DNA from: Agrobacterium pusense
GTDB lineage: Bacteria; Pseudomonadota; Alphaproteobacteria; Rhizobiales; Rhizobiaceae
Reading direction: 5' to 3'
Assembly (NCBI RefSeq): GCF_900102105.1
Contig: NZ_FNBB01000001.1
Span: 124,001-188,000 of the forward strand
Length of the DNA: 64,000 nucleotides
Below are positions 41,741 through 51,142 of this stretch, piece after piece. Within the stretch, counting starts at the first letter, position 1. The number at the start of each line of letters is the position of its first letter. The notes beneath the pieces were generated by a model. It saw nothing but the letters and a program-made list of their open reading frames with translations. It searched no databases and was not told where the DNA came from. Both the position numbers and the translations under genes were made by a program.

Positions 41741-44461
41741 ATGAATATTTCGACACGCGGCAGTTTGAACGGGGAGCCGGAGGCCCTGACCTTTTCGGTC
41801 GGTGGCATGGATTGCGGCAGCTGCGCGGCCAAGATCGAAACCGCGCTATCGCGCCTGCCCGGCGTTGCCGACGTCAAGGTGTCAGTGGCCCGCGAGCGGC
41901 TGAACCTTTCGCTTGCCGAAAACAAAACCCCGGTGGAAAAAATCGAGGATACGTTGCGCAAGCTCGGCTTCAAACCCGCTCTGCTGCCGCGCGAAAAAGC
42001 GCCCGCAGCAAAGGTGGAGGCCGATCAGCACGACCATTCCTCCTGCGGCGGTCACCATCATGACACGCCCCAAACGGCTATTGAAAACAACAATGCGCTG
42101 ACCTTTTCGGTCGGCGGCATGGATTGCGGCAGCTGCGCGGCCAAGATCGAAACCGCACTGTCCCGCCTGCCCGGCGTTGCTGACGTCAAGGTGTCGGTGG
42201 CCCGCGAGCGGCTGAACCTTTCGCTTGCCGAAAACAAAACCCCGGTGGAAAAGATCGAGGATACGTTGCGCAAGCTCGGCTTCAAGCCGGCCCTGCTGCC
42301 GCAGGAGAAGGCCGCGCGCGAAAAAACGCCGGATCAAAAGCACGAACACGATCATGATCACGCGACATGCGGTGGCCATCACGATCATGATCATTCCGGC
42401 CACGACCACGCAGCGCATGACCATTCGGGAGACGAGCAGCATTCCTGCAACGGGCATGACCACGATCACTCCGGCCATGATCATTCAGGTCACGATCACG
42501 GACACGACCATGCGGGCCATTCCCACGCTGCCGCACCTGCCGCCGCAAACCAGAGCGCCGAGATAGGGCACGCCCATGGCGCGGACGAAAGAGGTGCATG
42601 GTGGCGCACCGCCAAGGCGCGCAACACCTTCACCGGCACCATTCTGGTCGCGATTGCCTATGCGGCGGAACTGACCTTCCCGGCCTGGGGTAGTTACGCC
42701 TTCATCGTCGCCACGCTGGTCACGCTCTTCCCGATCGCACGCAATGCCTTTAATGCTGCCCGTTTCGGCGCTGTCTTCACCATCGAGATGCTGATGACCA
42801 TTGCCGCCATCGGCGCGATCATCATTGGCGAGGCGGAAGAGGCGGCTATCGTCGTGCTGCTGTTCTCCGTTGGCGAATTGCTGGAAGGCTTCGCCGCCGC
42901 CCGCGCCCGCTCCGGCATCAAGGCGCTCGGTTCACTCTTGCCGAAAACGGCGATGGTGGAGGAAAACGGCGCGCTTCGGCAGGTCTCCGCCGATCAGGTG
43001 CGCATCGGCCAGGTGGTCGTGGCGCGCCCCGGCGACCGTATCGCCGCCGATGGTGTTGTCATCGACGGCCAGTCCAGCGTCGACGAATCGCCGATGACCG
43101 GGGAAAGCATTCCCGTCGCCAAGGACAAGGGCGACCGCGTCTTTGCCGGCTCGATCAACCATGACGGTTCGCTGCGCATCCGCGTCGACCGTGCGCCGGA
43201 AGACAACACCATCGCCCGCATCATTACGCTGGTCGAAGAAGCACAGGATGCCCGCGCGCCGACCGAGCGCTTCATCCAGAGCTTCTCGCGTTATTACATG
43301 CCGCTGATCGTCGCGATCTCGGTGCTGACGATCATCGTGCCGCCGCTCGCCGGTCTCGGCGACTGGGATACCTGGATTTACCGTGGTCTCGCGCTGCTCC
43401 TGATCGGTTGCCCCTGCGCGCTGGTCATCTCGGTTCCCGCCGCCATCGCCTCCAGCCTTTCGGCTGCGGCACGCCACGGCATGCTGGTGAAGGGCGGCGC
43501 GGTCATCGAAATGCTGGCGCGCACCGAAACCGTCGCCTTCGACAAGACCGGCACGCTGACGCTTGGTGAGCCTGTCGTGACGGATGTGATCACTGTTGAT
43601 GGCAACGAGGCCGAGCTGATTGCGCAGGCCGCGACCATCGAGAACGAGTCGAGCCATCCGCTCGCCCGCGCGATCGTCAATCATGCCGAAAAGGCCGGCG
43701 TGAAACCCCTGCCCGGCTCCAACATCAAGGCGATTTCCGGTCGCGGCATGCAGGGCAATGTCGGTGGGAAGGAGCTGTTCATCGGCGCACCGCGCTTTGC
43801 GACTGAGGTCGGAACGCTCTCGAAGGATCTTGCCGACCGTATTTCCGCACTGGAAAGCGAAGGCAAGACGGTGGCTGTCGTGATGACCGGCGGCGCAGCA
43901 AGCGGCCTCTTCGCCATGCGCGACGAACCGCGCAAGGACGCGGCCGAAGGCGTCAAGGCGCTGAAGGATATGGGCATTTCCTCGCTGATGCTGTCGGGTG
44001 ACAATGCCCGCACCGCGCGTGCCATCGGCAACAAGCTTGGCCTTGAAGCGCGCGGTGAACTTCTGCCGCAGAACAAGGTCGAGGAAATCCGCAAGCTTGC
44101 CGAGAAGCAGACCGTTGTCATGGTGGGTGACGGCATCAACGATGCGCCGGCCCTTGCGGCGGCCAGCGTCGGCGTCGCCATCGGCTCGGGCACGGACGTG
44201 GCGATGGAAGCGGCGGATGCGGCGCTGATGCGCAACAATGTCGGCGACGCCGCCCGCCTCATCGGCCTCTCGCGCGCCACCATGAGCAATATCCGCCAGA
44301 ACGTGACGATTGCGCTTGGCCTGAAGGCGGTGTTCCTGGTCACAACAGTTACCGGCCTTTCCGGCCTGTGGCTCGCCGTCTTTGCCGATACGGGCGCCAC
44401 GGTTCTGGTGACGGCCAATGCCATGCGGCTTCTTGGATATTTTAACCGCAACAAAGCCTGA
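41741..44461 (+). CDS. zntA: Zn/Cd/Pb-exporting P-type ATPase with two HMA domains
   Basis: Inner-membrane metal exporter of the P1B-2 group, 906 residues. Two N-terminal HMA domains (16-83 and 120-187) are identical in protein sequence, each with GMDCGSC; a long His/Asp-rich linker (about 195-285) follows. The core has the metal motif GCPCALV (Cys557, Cys559), the phosphorylation site DKTGTLT (Asp601), GDGINDAPAL, and an ADTGATVL segment with the Asp of the Zn/Cd/Pb class in the last helix. The ATG at 41741 follows CAGGAG; an upstream GTG is less likely. Activation by the ZntR-like protein is inferred. Confidence 0.93.
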   Translation: MNISTRGSLNGEPEALTFSVGGMDCGSCAAKIETALSRLPGVADVKVSVARERLNLSLAENKTPVEKIEDTLRKLGFKPALLPREKAPAAKVEADQHDHSSCGGHHHDTPQTAIENNNALTFSVGGMDCGSCAAKIETALSRLPGVADVKVSVARERLNLSLAENKTPVEKIEDTLRKLGFKPALLPQEKAAREKTPDQKHEHDHDHATCGGHHDHDHSGHDHAAHDHSGDEQHSCNGHDHDHSGHDHSGHDHGHDHAGHSHAAAPAAANQSAEIGHAHGADERGAWWRTAKARNTFTGTILVAIAYAAELTFPAWGSYAFIVATLVTLFPIARNAFNAARFGAVFTIEMLMTIAAIGAIIIGEAEEAAIVVLLFSVGELLEGFAAARARSGIKALGSLLPKTAMVEENGALRQVSADQVRIGQVVVARPGDRIAADGVVIDGQSSVDESPMTGESIPVAKDKGDRVFAGSINHDGSLRIRVDRAPEDNTIARIITLVEEAQDARAPTERFIQSFSRYYMPLIVAISVLTIIVPPLAGLGDWDTWIYRGLALLLIGCPCALVISVPAAIASSLSAAARHGMLVKGGAVIEMLARTETVAFDKTGTLTLGEPVVTDVITVDGNEAELIAQAATIENESSHPLARAIVNHAEKAGVKPLPGSNIKAISGRGMQGNVGGKELFIGAPRFATEVGTLSKDLADRISALESEGKTVAVVMTGGAASGLFAMRDEPRKDAAEGVKALKDMGISSLMLSGDNARTARAIGNKLGLEARGELLPQNKVEEIRKLAEKQTVVMVGDGINDAPALAAASVGVAIGSGTDVAMEAADAALMRNNVGDAARLIGLSRATMSNIRQNVTIALGLKAVFLVTTVTGLSGLWLAVFADTGATVLVTANAMRLLGYFNRNKA
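41786..41989 (+). repeat. HMA module copy 1 within zntA
   Basis: A 204-base segment encoding the first HMA domain. It is repeated 312 bases downstream (42098-42301) with ten base differences, all silent at the protein level. Confidence 0.95.
42098..42301 (+). repeat. HMA module copy 2 within zntA
   Basis: Second copy of the 204-base HMA segment, identical in protein sequence to copy 1. It keeps the frame (offset of 104 codons). The linkers after the two copies differ (AKVEADQHDHS versus AREKTPDQKHE), so only the domain is repeated. Confidence 0.95.
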
Positions 44462-44477
44462 TCGCAGCCCCTCCCCA

Positions 44478-44520
44478 ACCGGCCGGGCCCCGTTAATCCG
44501 GGCTCGGCCGGTCTCATTTT
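44478..44520 (+). terminator. Terminator after zntA
   Basis: ACCGGCCGGGCCC pairs with GGGCTCGGCCGGT around GTTAAT, with small mismatches, and is followed by CTCATTTT. It lies just after the zntA stop. Confidence 0.7.
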
Positions 44521-44614
44521 CAGCGTATTGACAAACTAATTGCGTCCAATAAATACCGCGTACCGCCGTTTTCCACGCGCGTGACAACCGATTCCACGCG
44601 AGGGAGCGCTGAAC

Positions 44615-45397
44615 TTGGCTAAGACTGGCTATAACCGCATAGCGTACCGCGCGATCAAGATCGGCGGGAACATCGTCAAGGTTATTTTCTCCATCGATCT
44701 GTTCATCCGGCCCGGCAGGAGAAAAACGCTCCCGCAGCATCAGCCTGCCGGACGCAGCCCAAAAACGGAAAAAGCCATCCCTCGCATTATCTGGCAGACG
44801 AATTACACCAATCGGGTCACGACGCCGATCTATGCGAATTTCCTGTTCAATCGCTGGCTGACGCCAGAATTCGAATATCGTTACCATGATGACGAGGCGT
44901 GTCAGGCCTATATCGACCGCCATTTTCCCGGACGTTATGCGGACGCCTTCCGTCGACTGCAGGTGGGCGCCGCCAAAGCGGATTTCTGGCGCATTCTCGT
45001 TCTTCTGCAGGAAGGCGGCATCTATCTGGATATTGATTCCAATTTTGCGGCCCGGCCCGAAGATGTGATCGATACGGATGAAGAAGCCGTTTTCATTGCC
45101 ATGAAGAACGGCGAAATCACCAACTATTTCATGGCGTCGAAACCCGGCCACCCGGCGCTCAGGCTGATAGCCGATCGTATTGCCCGTAATATCGAAGAAG
45201 GGACGCTCGTCAGCGTCTATGACATGACGGGCCCAACCGTGGTGCATGCCGTCGTCAAGGAACTGGGGCTGCCGGTCCGCAACTACCGGGAAATTTGCAC
45301 CCAGGGCCAATTCACCAACAAGCGCGCCCAATATGCCGACAAAAAAGACGGCGCATGGTGGGCAGAGCAGGCCAAGACGTCCATCGTCAAGACGTAG
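44615..45397 (+). CDS. Glycosyltransferase, GT32/OCH1-like
   Basis: A 260-residue putative sugar transferase. IPRIIWQTNYTNRVTTP (about 55-70) and AAKADFWRILVLLQEGGIYLDIDSNF (about 116-140) with the DXD metal motif YLDIDS are the hallmarks of the Gly_transf_sug (GT32) family. The N-terminal 30 residues are basic and hydrophobic and may bind the membrane. The start is TTG at 44615, with GAGGGAG upstream. No capsule, LPS or EPS genes adjoin it, so the acceptor is unknown. Confidence 0.8.
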   Translation: MAKTGYNRIAYRAIKIGGNIVKVIFSIDLFIRPGRRKTLPQHQPAGRSPKTEKAIPRIIWQTNYTNRVTTPIYANFLFNRWLTPEFEYRYHDDEACQAYIDRHFPGRYADAFRRLQVGAAKADFWRILVLLQEGGIYLDIDSNFAARPEDVIDTDEEAVFIAMKNGEITNYFMASKPGHPALRLIADRIARNIEEGTLVSVYDMTGPTVVHAVVKELGLPVRNYREICTQGQFTNKRAQYADKKDGAWWAEQAKTSIVKT

Positions 45398-45432
45398 GAC
45401 ACCACACGCCTACGGACGGTGCAACATCGCGT

Positions 45433-46398
45433 TTACGCGAAGCCGTTGAAAAAACGGATGCTTTCCGCCACTGCACCGGGGACGACACCATTATGAGTTC
45501 CCGCCAGCAGTTTTTTGTCGACCCTGAAACCCGAGGTCAGGGCGCGGTCCACAAAAAGCTGGTGATCGGCGTCGAAAGGTCGTTCCTCCGTGCCGCGCAA
45601 CAGCAGTGCCGGACATTTGAGGCTGGGGCCGAAACAGACGGAGGAGCGCATGATGAATTCGCGTTCGTCGGTTTCGTCGAAACAGATCTCCTCGCTATAG
45701 CGGTTGAAATAGCGCCATGAATTGACGCCAGCGGATATGGGGGCCGCAGCACGGAATTTACGGCTCATGGCTGCCAGAAGCGTGAGCGTGCCGCCGTTGG
45801 AATGGCCGGCGATGAAGAAGCGAGCTCTGTCAATGCCGGGAAGATTTTCAAGATAGGTGGCCGCCGCCAGCGCATCCGAGGTTTCGTCGTAGAAGCCTGA
45901 ATAATTGCCGTTCTGGCCGTTTTCGCCACGAAAGGACGGTAGCAGCACAACGAAGCCCGCTTCCCAATATGGCTTCATCAGCGCCCAATGGCCATCCCCG
46001 GTGGCGTTGCCGCCATGCAGGAAGAGGACGGCCGGTTTCAGTGTTTTTGACGGCTGGTAGTGGGAGAGCCAGGCGACAAGTTCGATCGAGCCATCCGGCC
46101 CGCCACGATAGGTGACACGCTCCGCCCCGGGCGGTGTGCCAAGCGCCGAGGACTTCTCCGGCGCCGCCATCTTGCGCAGCAGGTGGGTGTGGAAACGTCG
46201 GCGAGCCTCCGCATAATCCTGCCGTTCGAGCGGCAAGACTTCAGGTGTCGCAATGCCCGCTCTCACGGCGGGCGGCAGGATAAGCGCTGCTGACAGCCCC
46301 ATTGCGCCAGCGAGCAATCCGCGCCGCGTCATGCCCGGCGAGACCGTGCCGCTCTCTTCCTGTCCGAAGGCTGAGGAAAGAAAGCGTTTGTCTGCCAT
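45433..46398 (-). CDS. Alpha/beta hydrolase with TAT signal
   Basis: A 321-residue exported hydrolase. MTRRGLLAGAMGLSAALILPPAVRAG (about 23-48) is a twin-arginine signal. The hydrolase has LFLHGGNATGDGHW (oxyanion loop), FIAGHSNGGTLTLLAAM with the nucleophile Ser, and a probable His in LLAGTHNGVVPG. The layout resembles dienelactone hydrolase or acyl-peptidase-type S9 enzymes. The ATG at 46398 is chosen; nine codons upstream is another ATG. Confidence 0.78.
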   Translation of the reverse strand: MADKRFLSSAFGQEESGTVSPGMTRRGLLAGAMGLSAALILPPAVRAGIATPEVLPLERQDYAEARRRFHTHLLRKMAAPEKSSALGTPPGAERVTYRGGPDGSIELVAWLSHYQPSKTLKPAVLFLHGGNATGDGHWALMKPYWEAGFVVLLPSFRGENGQNGNYSGFYDETSDALAAATYLENLPGIDRARFFIAGHSNGGTLTLLAAMSRKFRAAAPISAGVNSWRYFNRYSEEICFDETDEREFIMRSSVCFGPSLKCPALLLRGTEERPFDADHQLFVDRALTSGFRVDKKLLAGTHNGVVPGAVAESIRFFNGFA

Positions 46399-46569
46399 AT
46401 GGTCACCTGACGAGGATGGTTGCATTAGCAGTTCAGCACTGCGGCGGGAGGCTGTCCAATCACGGATTCGCGAATGACAACAATGTATTCGCAGCCATCA
46501 TGGCAATTTCTGGACGTCGCCTCGCCCGGACTGTGACGCCCAGGGAAATAAACGGGCGATCATGCCACC

Positions 46570-48195
46570 CTAGCCTTCCACACCGTCGATCATCGCCACC
46601 AGTGTTGAAAGCCTGTCGGCTTCGGCCGGCAACTTGTCGGCGCGCAGCCGGGCAATGCGGGGGAACCGCATGGCGACGCCGGATTTGTGGCGGGTAGAGC
46701 GGTTGATGCCTTCGAAGGCAACTTCAAGCACGAAACCGAAATCCGGCGTGGCGCGCACCGCCCGCACAGGGCCGAAACGCTCGACGGTATTGTCGCGCAC
46801 GAACTTGTCCAGCACCTCCAGTTCCGCATCGGTGAAACCGAAATAAGCCTTTCCGACAGGCACGAGCTGTTCGCCGTCCTCCCCCTCCGCCCAGACACCG
46901 AAGGTGAAATCGGAGTAATAGCTCGATCTTTTGCCGTGGCCACGCTGGGCATACATCATGACGGCGTCGATATTGTAAGGATCGCGTTTCCACTTGAACC
47001 AGGGGCCTTTAGCGCGCCCGGCCTGATAGGTGCTGTCGCGGCGCTTGATCATGACGCCCTCGATGACCGGATCGGGCGGTGCGGCGCGTAGCGTATCGAG
47101 TTCCTGCCAACTGGAAAAGCCGATCAGCGGCGAGAGGTCGAAGCGATCATGCGGTGCATGTTCGATAATGTCAGACAGCCGGCCGCGACGCTGCAGATAG
47201 GTCTGCGCGCGGATATCGCTCTCGCCGTCGAACAGCAGGTCATAGGCGCGGATAAAGGCGGGATAGTCGTCCAGCATCTTCGCCGTCACCGTCTTGCGGT
47301 TCAGTCGCTGCTGCAGGTCGGAAAAGGTTCGGGTGAGATTGTTGGACCGTGCCGTGCCGCCAATCAGCAGCTCACCATCCATCACACCTTCGAAATCGAT
47401 CGCGTCAAGAACGTCAGGGAAGGCGCCTGAAATATCGTCGCCTGAACGGGAATAGAGTTTCCGTGTCCCACCGGCGCGGGACAATTGCACACGAATACCG
47501 TCCCATTTCCATTCGGCGGCGTAGTCGGCGGGGTCCAGCCCATCGAGGTCGCCATCCGCCACCGGCGTCGCCAGCATCACCGAATGGAAGATGGCGGGCG
47601 TTGCCAGCACCGGGCGGTCCGCCTTACCCTCGAGCCATGCGAAAAGCGGCGTATAGGGCGGCGCCAGCCCGTGCCAGAGGGTTTCGATCTCGATGATGTC
47701 TTTCCCCGCAAAATCCGCCAGCGCCTGACGCGCCAGCCGGGCCGAAACGCCGATGCGCAGGCTGCCGGTGGCAAGTTTGAGGAAAGCGAAACGAGAGGGC
47801 GTATCGAGCCGATCCAGGAGATCACGCACCGCACCGCGCACCTCGGTACGGCCAAGCGAATTCATCAGTGTCACCACTTCACCAAGACGCGGATCCTGTG
47901 CCTCTGAATCGTCAGCACCGCCGATATTGCCCCAGACCAGCGAAATGGTTTCGGCGAGATCGCCCACATAATCATAGGAATAGCGGAACAGAACCTCATC
48001 CATCCGCTCCAAGACCAGTTCGCGCAGCAGGGCCGGCTTGACACTTTTAAGGTCCAGCGTCCCGGCAATGGCTGCGAGACCGTAACCCCGGTCGGGATCG
48101 GGCGTATCGCGGAAATAATCGGTGAGCAGCTTCAGCTTGCCATTGCGCGACGGAGTGAGAACCAGGCGGTCAAGAAGGGTGGCGAAGGCTTTCAT
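46570..48195 (-). CDS. ATP-dependent DNA ligase
   Basis: A 541-residue ATP-dependent ligase of the bacterial LigB/LigC group. It has an N-terminal DNA-binding domain (1-200), adenylation motif EWKWDGIR with Lys230, DGELLIGG, EGVMIKRRDSTY, and WFKWKRDPYNIDAVMMYAQRGHGKRSSYYSDFTFGV (motif V and OB fold). The MRFPRIARLRADK C-terminus is typical of this group. It starts one base after its exonuclease partner, so they form an operon. It is additional to the NAD-dependent replicative ligase expected elsewhere. Confidence 0.9.
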   Translation of the reverse strand: MKAFATLLDRLVLTPSRNGKLKLLTDYFRDTPDPDRGYGLAAIAGTLDLKSVKPALLRELVLERMDEVLFRYSYDYVGDLAETISLVWGNIGGADDSEAQDPRLGEVVTLMNSLGRTEVRGAVRDLLDRLDTPSRFAFLKLATGSLRIGVSARLARQALADFAGKDIIEIETLWHGLAPPYTPLFAWLEGKADRPVLATPAIFHSVMLATPVADGDLDGLDPADYAAEWKWDGIRVQLSRAGGTRKLYSRSGDDISGAFPDVLDAIDFEGVMDGELLIGGTARSNNLTRTFSDLQQRLNRKTVTAKMLDDYPAFIRAYDLLFDGESDIRAQTYLQRRGRLSDIIEHAPHDRFDLSPLIGFSSWQELDTLRAAPPDPVIEGVMIKRRDSTYQAGRAKGPWFKWKRDPYNIDAVMMYAQRGHGKRSSYYSDFTFGVWAEGEDGEQLVPVGKAYFGFTDAELEVLDKFVRDNTVERFGPVRAVRATPDFGFVLEVAFEGINRSTRHKSGVAMRFPRIARLRADKLPAEADRLSTLVAMIDGVEG

Positions 48196-48196
48196 C

Positions 48197-49213
48197 TCAA
48201 TCCCCCTCGTCCTCGTAACCAACGAGATGCAGTGGCTTGGCGGCGATGCCCTGCAATTCGCACCAGCGCACCAGCGCCTCCTCCCGGCCATGCGTGACCC
48301 AGACGGCCTGCGGGGAAATTTCCTTGATCGTCTCCAGCAGTTCCGGCCAGTCGCAATGGTCCGAGATCACCAGCGGCAATTCCACACCGCCCTGCTTTGC
48401 CCTCTGCCGCACCATCATCCAGCCGGACGCGAAGGCAATCAGTGGTTCGTTGAAGCGGCGCGCCCAGCGCTCCTGAAACGCCGAGGGCGGTCCGACGACA
48501 ATCGCGCCCTTGAAGGCAGCGGGATTACTTTTTTCCAGCGTCGCGGGCCTTAGCTCCCCGAGGTCGATGCCCTGCGACACGTAATATTCACACAGCCGTG
48601 CCAGCGCGCCGTGGATATAGATCGGCTCGGCATAACCATTATCGCGCAGGAGCCGGATGACTCGCTGCGCCTTGCCCAAAGAATAGGCCCCGACGAGATG
48701 GGTGCGTTCGGGAAACTGTTTGATGGAGGTGAGCAGCTTGGCCGTTTCCACACGCGGCAGCGGATGGTGAAATACTGGCAGGCCGAAGGTGGCTTCGGTG
48801 ATGAAGACATCGCAGGGCACCGCCTCGAAGGGGGCGCAGGTGGGGTCGATGCCGCGCTTGTAATCGCCGGACGCCACGATGCGCAGACCGTTCATTTCCA
48901 CGGAAATCTGCGCCGAACCCAGGACATGGCCCGCCGGATGGAAACCGACGGTGACGCCGTTTACCTCCACCCTCTCGCCGAATGCGACCGCCTGCTCGCT
49001 GCCGCAGAAATCCTCGCCATAACGGATGCGCATAATATCCAGCGTCTGGCGCGTGGCCAGCACCGCGCCATGGCCAGCGCGGGCGTGATCGGAATGACCA
49101 TGGGTGATGAGCGCCCGCGCCACGGGCCGCACGGGATCGATATAAAAATCACCCGTCGGGCAATAAAGGCCCTTGGGCGTGGAATTCAGGAGCTGTTCCG
49201 GCTTCATGTTCAT
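48197..49213 (-). CDS. Ligase-associated DNA exonuclease (metallo-beta-lactamase fold)
   Basis: A 338-residue nuclease of the metallo-beta-lactamase/beta-CASP group (TIGR04122-like). The metal motif is HGHSDHARAGHG (HXHXDH, about 38-49), with GHVLGSAQI near 100, SGDYKRGIDPTCAPFE (Asp), and the beta-CASP segments GAYSLGKAQRVIRLL and VWVTHGREEALVRW (His). Related proteins partner an ATP-dependent ligase in a repair operon with Lhr-core helicase and a phosphoesterase; here only ligase and exonuclease are present. Confidence 0.87.
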   Translation of the reverse strand: MNMKPEQLLNSTPKGLYCPTGDFYIDPVRPVARALITHGHSDHARAGHGAVLATRQTLDIMRIRYGEDFCGSEQAVAFGERVEVNGVTVGFHPAGHVLGSAQISVEMNGLRIVASGDYKRGIDPTCAPFEAVPCDVFITEATFGLPVFHHPLPRVETAKLLTSIKQFPERTHLVGAYSLGKAQRVIRLLRDNGYAEPIYIHGALARLCEYYVSQGIDLGELRPATLEKSNPAAFKGAIVVGPPSAFQERWARRFNEPLIAFASGWMMVRQRAKQGGVELPLVISDHCDWPELLETIKEISPQAVWVTHGREEALVRWCELQGIAAKPLHLVGYEDEGD

Positions 49214-49311
49214 TGAGATAGGGCCGCCCGCGCGAATCTAAAGTGCTGCGAGCATAACGCGGAACGCGCGTTAAATTTCCAATGGGGGCGTTTTTGTTTT
49301 GCGGAGACATC

Positions 49312-49425
49312 CCGTCATTCCGGCCTTGAGCCGGAATCCAGGAGCCGCGCGTCCGCGCGGCGAAAGAGTTATTTCAGCCCAAGGACTTGGGCTGGCTGGA
49401 TACCGGCTCAAGGCCGGTATGACGG
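49312..49425 (+). repeat. Class A palindromic element (copy 6)
   Basis: Outer hairpin ATTCCGGCCTTGAGCCGGAAT, middle stem CCGCGCG/CGCGCGG, inner stem AGCCCAAG-GA-CTTGGGCT, and terminal ACCGGCTCAAGGCCGGT. It lies between the exonuclease start and the MFS stop. Confidence 0.82.
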
Positions 49426-49471
49426 ATGAGAGGTTTCAGCGAGAACCAAAGGTGACAACTGTCGGCCGCCC

Positions 49472-51001
49472 CTACTCCCCCGCCACTTCCGCGGGCTTCG
49501 CCTCAACCGCCGCCGGTAGCCGCACCGGTTTCAGCATCAGCGCCGCGGCAAGGCCGATGGCAGCGGTTGCGGCGGCCGCGAAGAACAGCGGCGTAAACGC
49601 ATCCGAATAGAGCGAGGCGACGGCGGCCTGGGAGGCTGCGGGCAGTTCCGAGAGGATTTTTGGCGTCAGTTCCTCGATTTTGCCGACGCCGGGAATATCC
49701 ACCGCCACACCCTTGAGGCTTGTGGATACGATGGCGCCATAGACCGAGATGGCAATGGCAGCACCACCCATGCGGGTCAGCGTTACCGCTCCGCTTGCCG
49801 CACCGATGTCAGCCTTGGGGGCCGAGTTCTGCACGCCGATGATCGGAGCCTGCTGGCCGAGGCCGACTGCGAAACCCTGCGCCAGCATCAGCACCGCGAT
49901 CAGCCAAAGCGGCGTTCCCGCATGCATCTGCGTGAAGAGCAGCATGGCGATGACGTTGATTGTCAGGCCCGCAACCGAGAAGGGCTTGTAGACGCCGGTG
50001 ATCGAAATCAGCCGTCCGGCCGAAAGCGAACCCATGACGATGCCGCCAGTGACCGCAATGAAGAACAGGCCGGCATGGGAGGGGGAAAGGCCGGTGGTCG
50101 TCTGCAGGAACAGGGCATAATAATTGACCATGCCGATGCCGATGCCGCCGCTGGTCAGCGAAACGATCATCAAAAGCGGAAAGGTGCTGTCCTTGAAGAG
50201 ACGCAGCGGCACCACCGGTTCCGGCGCGCGGCGCTCCACCTGCACCCAGAGGAACGCGGCGATGACGGCGAAGGCGATGATGCCGAGGCTGGGGGCTGCG
50301 ATGAGCGAGCCGAACAATTCGCTGCTGTCCGCCCAGAAGACCACGCTGGCGATGGTGGCCGCCAAGAGGACCGCACCGAGATAATCGATCTTCGGCTGGC
50401 GCGCCGGGCGTCGGTAAGGCAGCATCAGCGCCAGACCGGCAATAACGATGATGCCGAGCGGCAGATTGATCAGGAAAATCGACCGCCAGCCAAAGAGATC
50501 ACTCATCGTGCCGCCGAGGATCGGGCCGACACTGCCCGATGCCATGATGGTGAGGCTGGAATAGCTCTGGTAACGGGCGCGTTCACGCGGTTCGAACAGA
50601 TCCGCATTGACGGAAAAGATCGATACCATGATGCCGCCGCCGCCAAGGCCCTGCAACACGCGGGCAGCAATCAGACTATCCATCGACCATGCCAGCCCGC
50701 AGGCGAGCGAACCAAGCGTGAAGATGACGACCGCCGCGATCATCACATATTTCCGGCCGAACAGATCGCCGAGCTTGCCATAGACGGGCATGACTGCGCT
50801 GGTCGCCAGCAGATAGGCAGAGCCGATCCAGCCGAAACGCTCCAGCGCGCCGAATTCACCGACGATGGTGGGCAGTGCCGTCGATACGATCTGGTTATCG
50901 AGGGTCGCCATGAACATGGCCAGCATCAGAAACAGAAAGACGATGAGCCTGCGGCGATGATCCGACACAAGCGGCGCCACGGGGGCGGTGGACATATCCA
51001 T
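49472..51001 (-). CDS. MFS multidrug efflux transporter, DHA2/EmrB-QacA type
   Basis: A 509-residue proton-driven exporter with 14 predicted helices. LDNQIVSTALPTIVGEFG (about 34-51) is motif D1 of DHA2 pumps, GKLGDLFGRKYVMI (about 75-90) motif A, and ARVLQGLGGGGIMVSIFSV motif B. It probably exports hydrophobic cations or drugs. It diverges from a MarR regulator, the usual arrangement for such pumps. Confidence 0.88.
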   Translation of the reverse strand: MDMSTAPVAPLVSDHRRRLIVFLFLMLAMFMATLDNQIVSTALPTIVGEFGALERFGWIGSAYLLATSAVMPVYGKLGDLFGRKYVMIAAVVIFTLGSLACGLAWSMDSLIAARVLQGLGGGGIMVSIFSVNADLFEPRERARYQSYSSLTIMASGSVGPILGGTMSDLFGWRSIFLINLPLGIIVIAGLALMLPYRRPARQPKIDYLGAVLLAATIASVVFWADSSELFGSLIAAPSLGIIAFAVIAAFLWVQVERRAPEPVVPLRLFKDSTFPLLMIVSLTSGGIGIGMVNYYALFLQTTTGLSPSHAGLFFIAVTGGIVMGSLSAGRLISITGVYKPFSVAGLTINVIAMLLFTQMHAGTPLWLIAVLMLAQGFAVGLGQQAPIIGVQNSAPKADIGAASGAVTLTRMGGAAIAISVYGAIVSTSLKGVAVDIPGVGKIEELTPKILSELPAASQAAVASLYSDAFTPLFFAAAATAAIGLAAALMLKPVRLPAAVEAKPAEVAGE

Positions 51002-51142
51002 GAAAAATCTCGTTGGCTTCAGGCAGATTTACTGTGACAATTTGTGTGCTATCAGCATATATATGTCAATGGCAAGTTTCTGACATCTGTGCTATTGCCG
51101 CTAAACGTGATCGGAAAACAGCATCGAAAGGGACGATGAAGC

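Noticed and set aside
42932-45331. A 799-codon ORF on the minus strand across zntA and the glycosyltransferase gene.
   Set aside because: It is antisense to a clearly identified P-type ATPase with all motifs and to a GT32 gene; its translation is rich in Arg, His and Asp as expected of a GC-rich shadow frame and has no recognisable domain.
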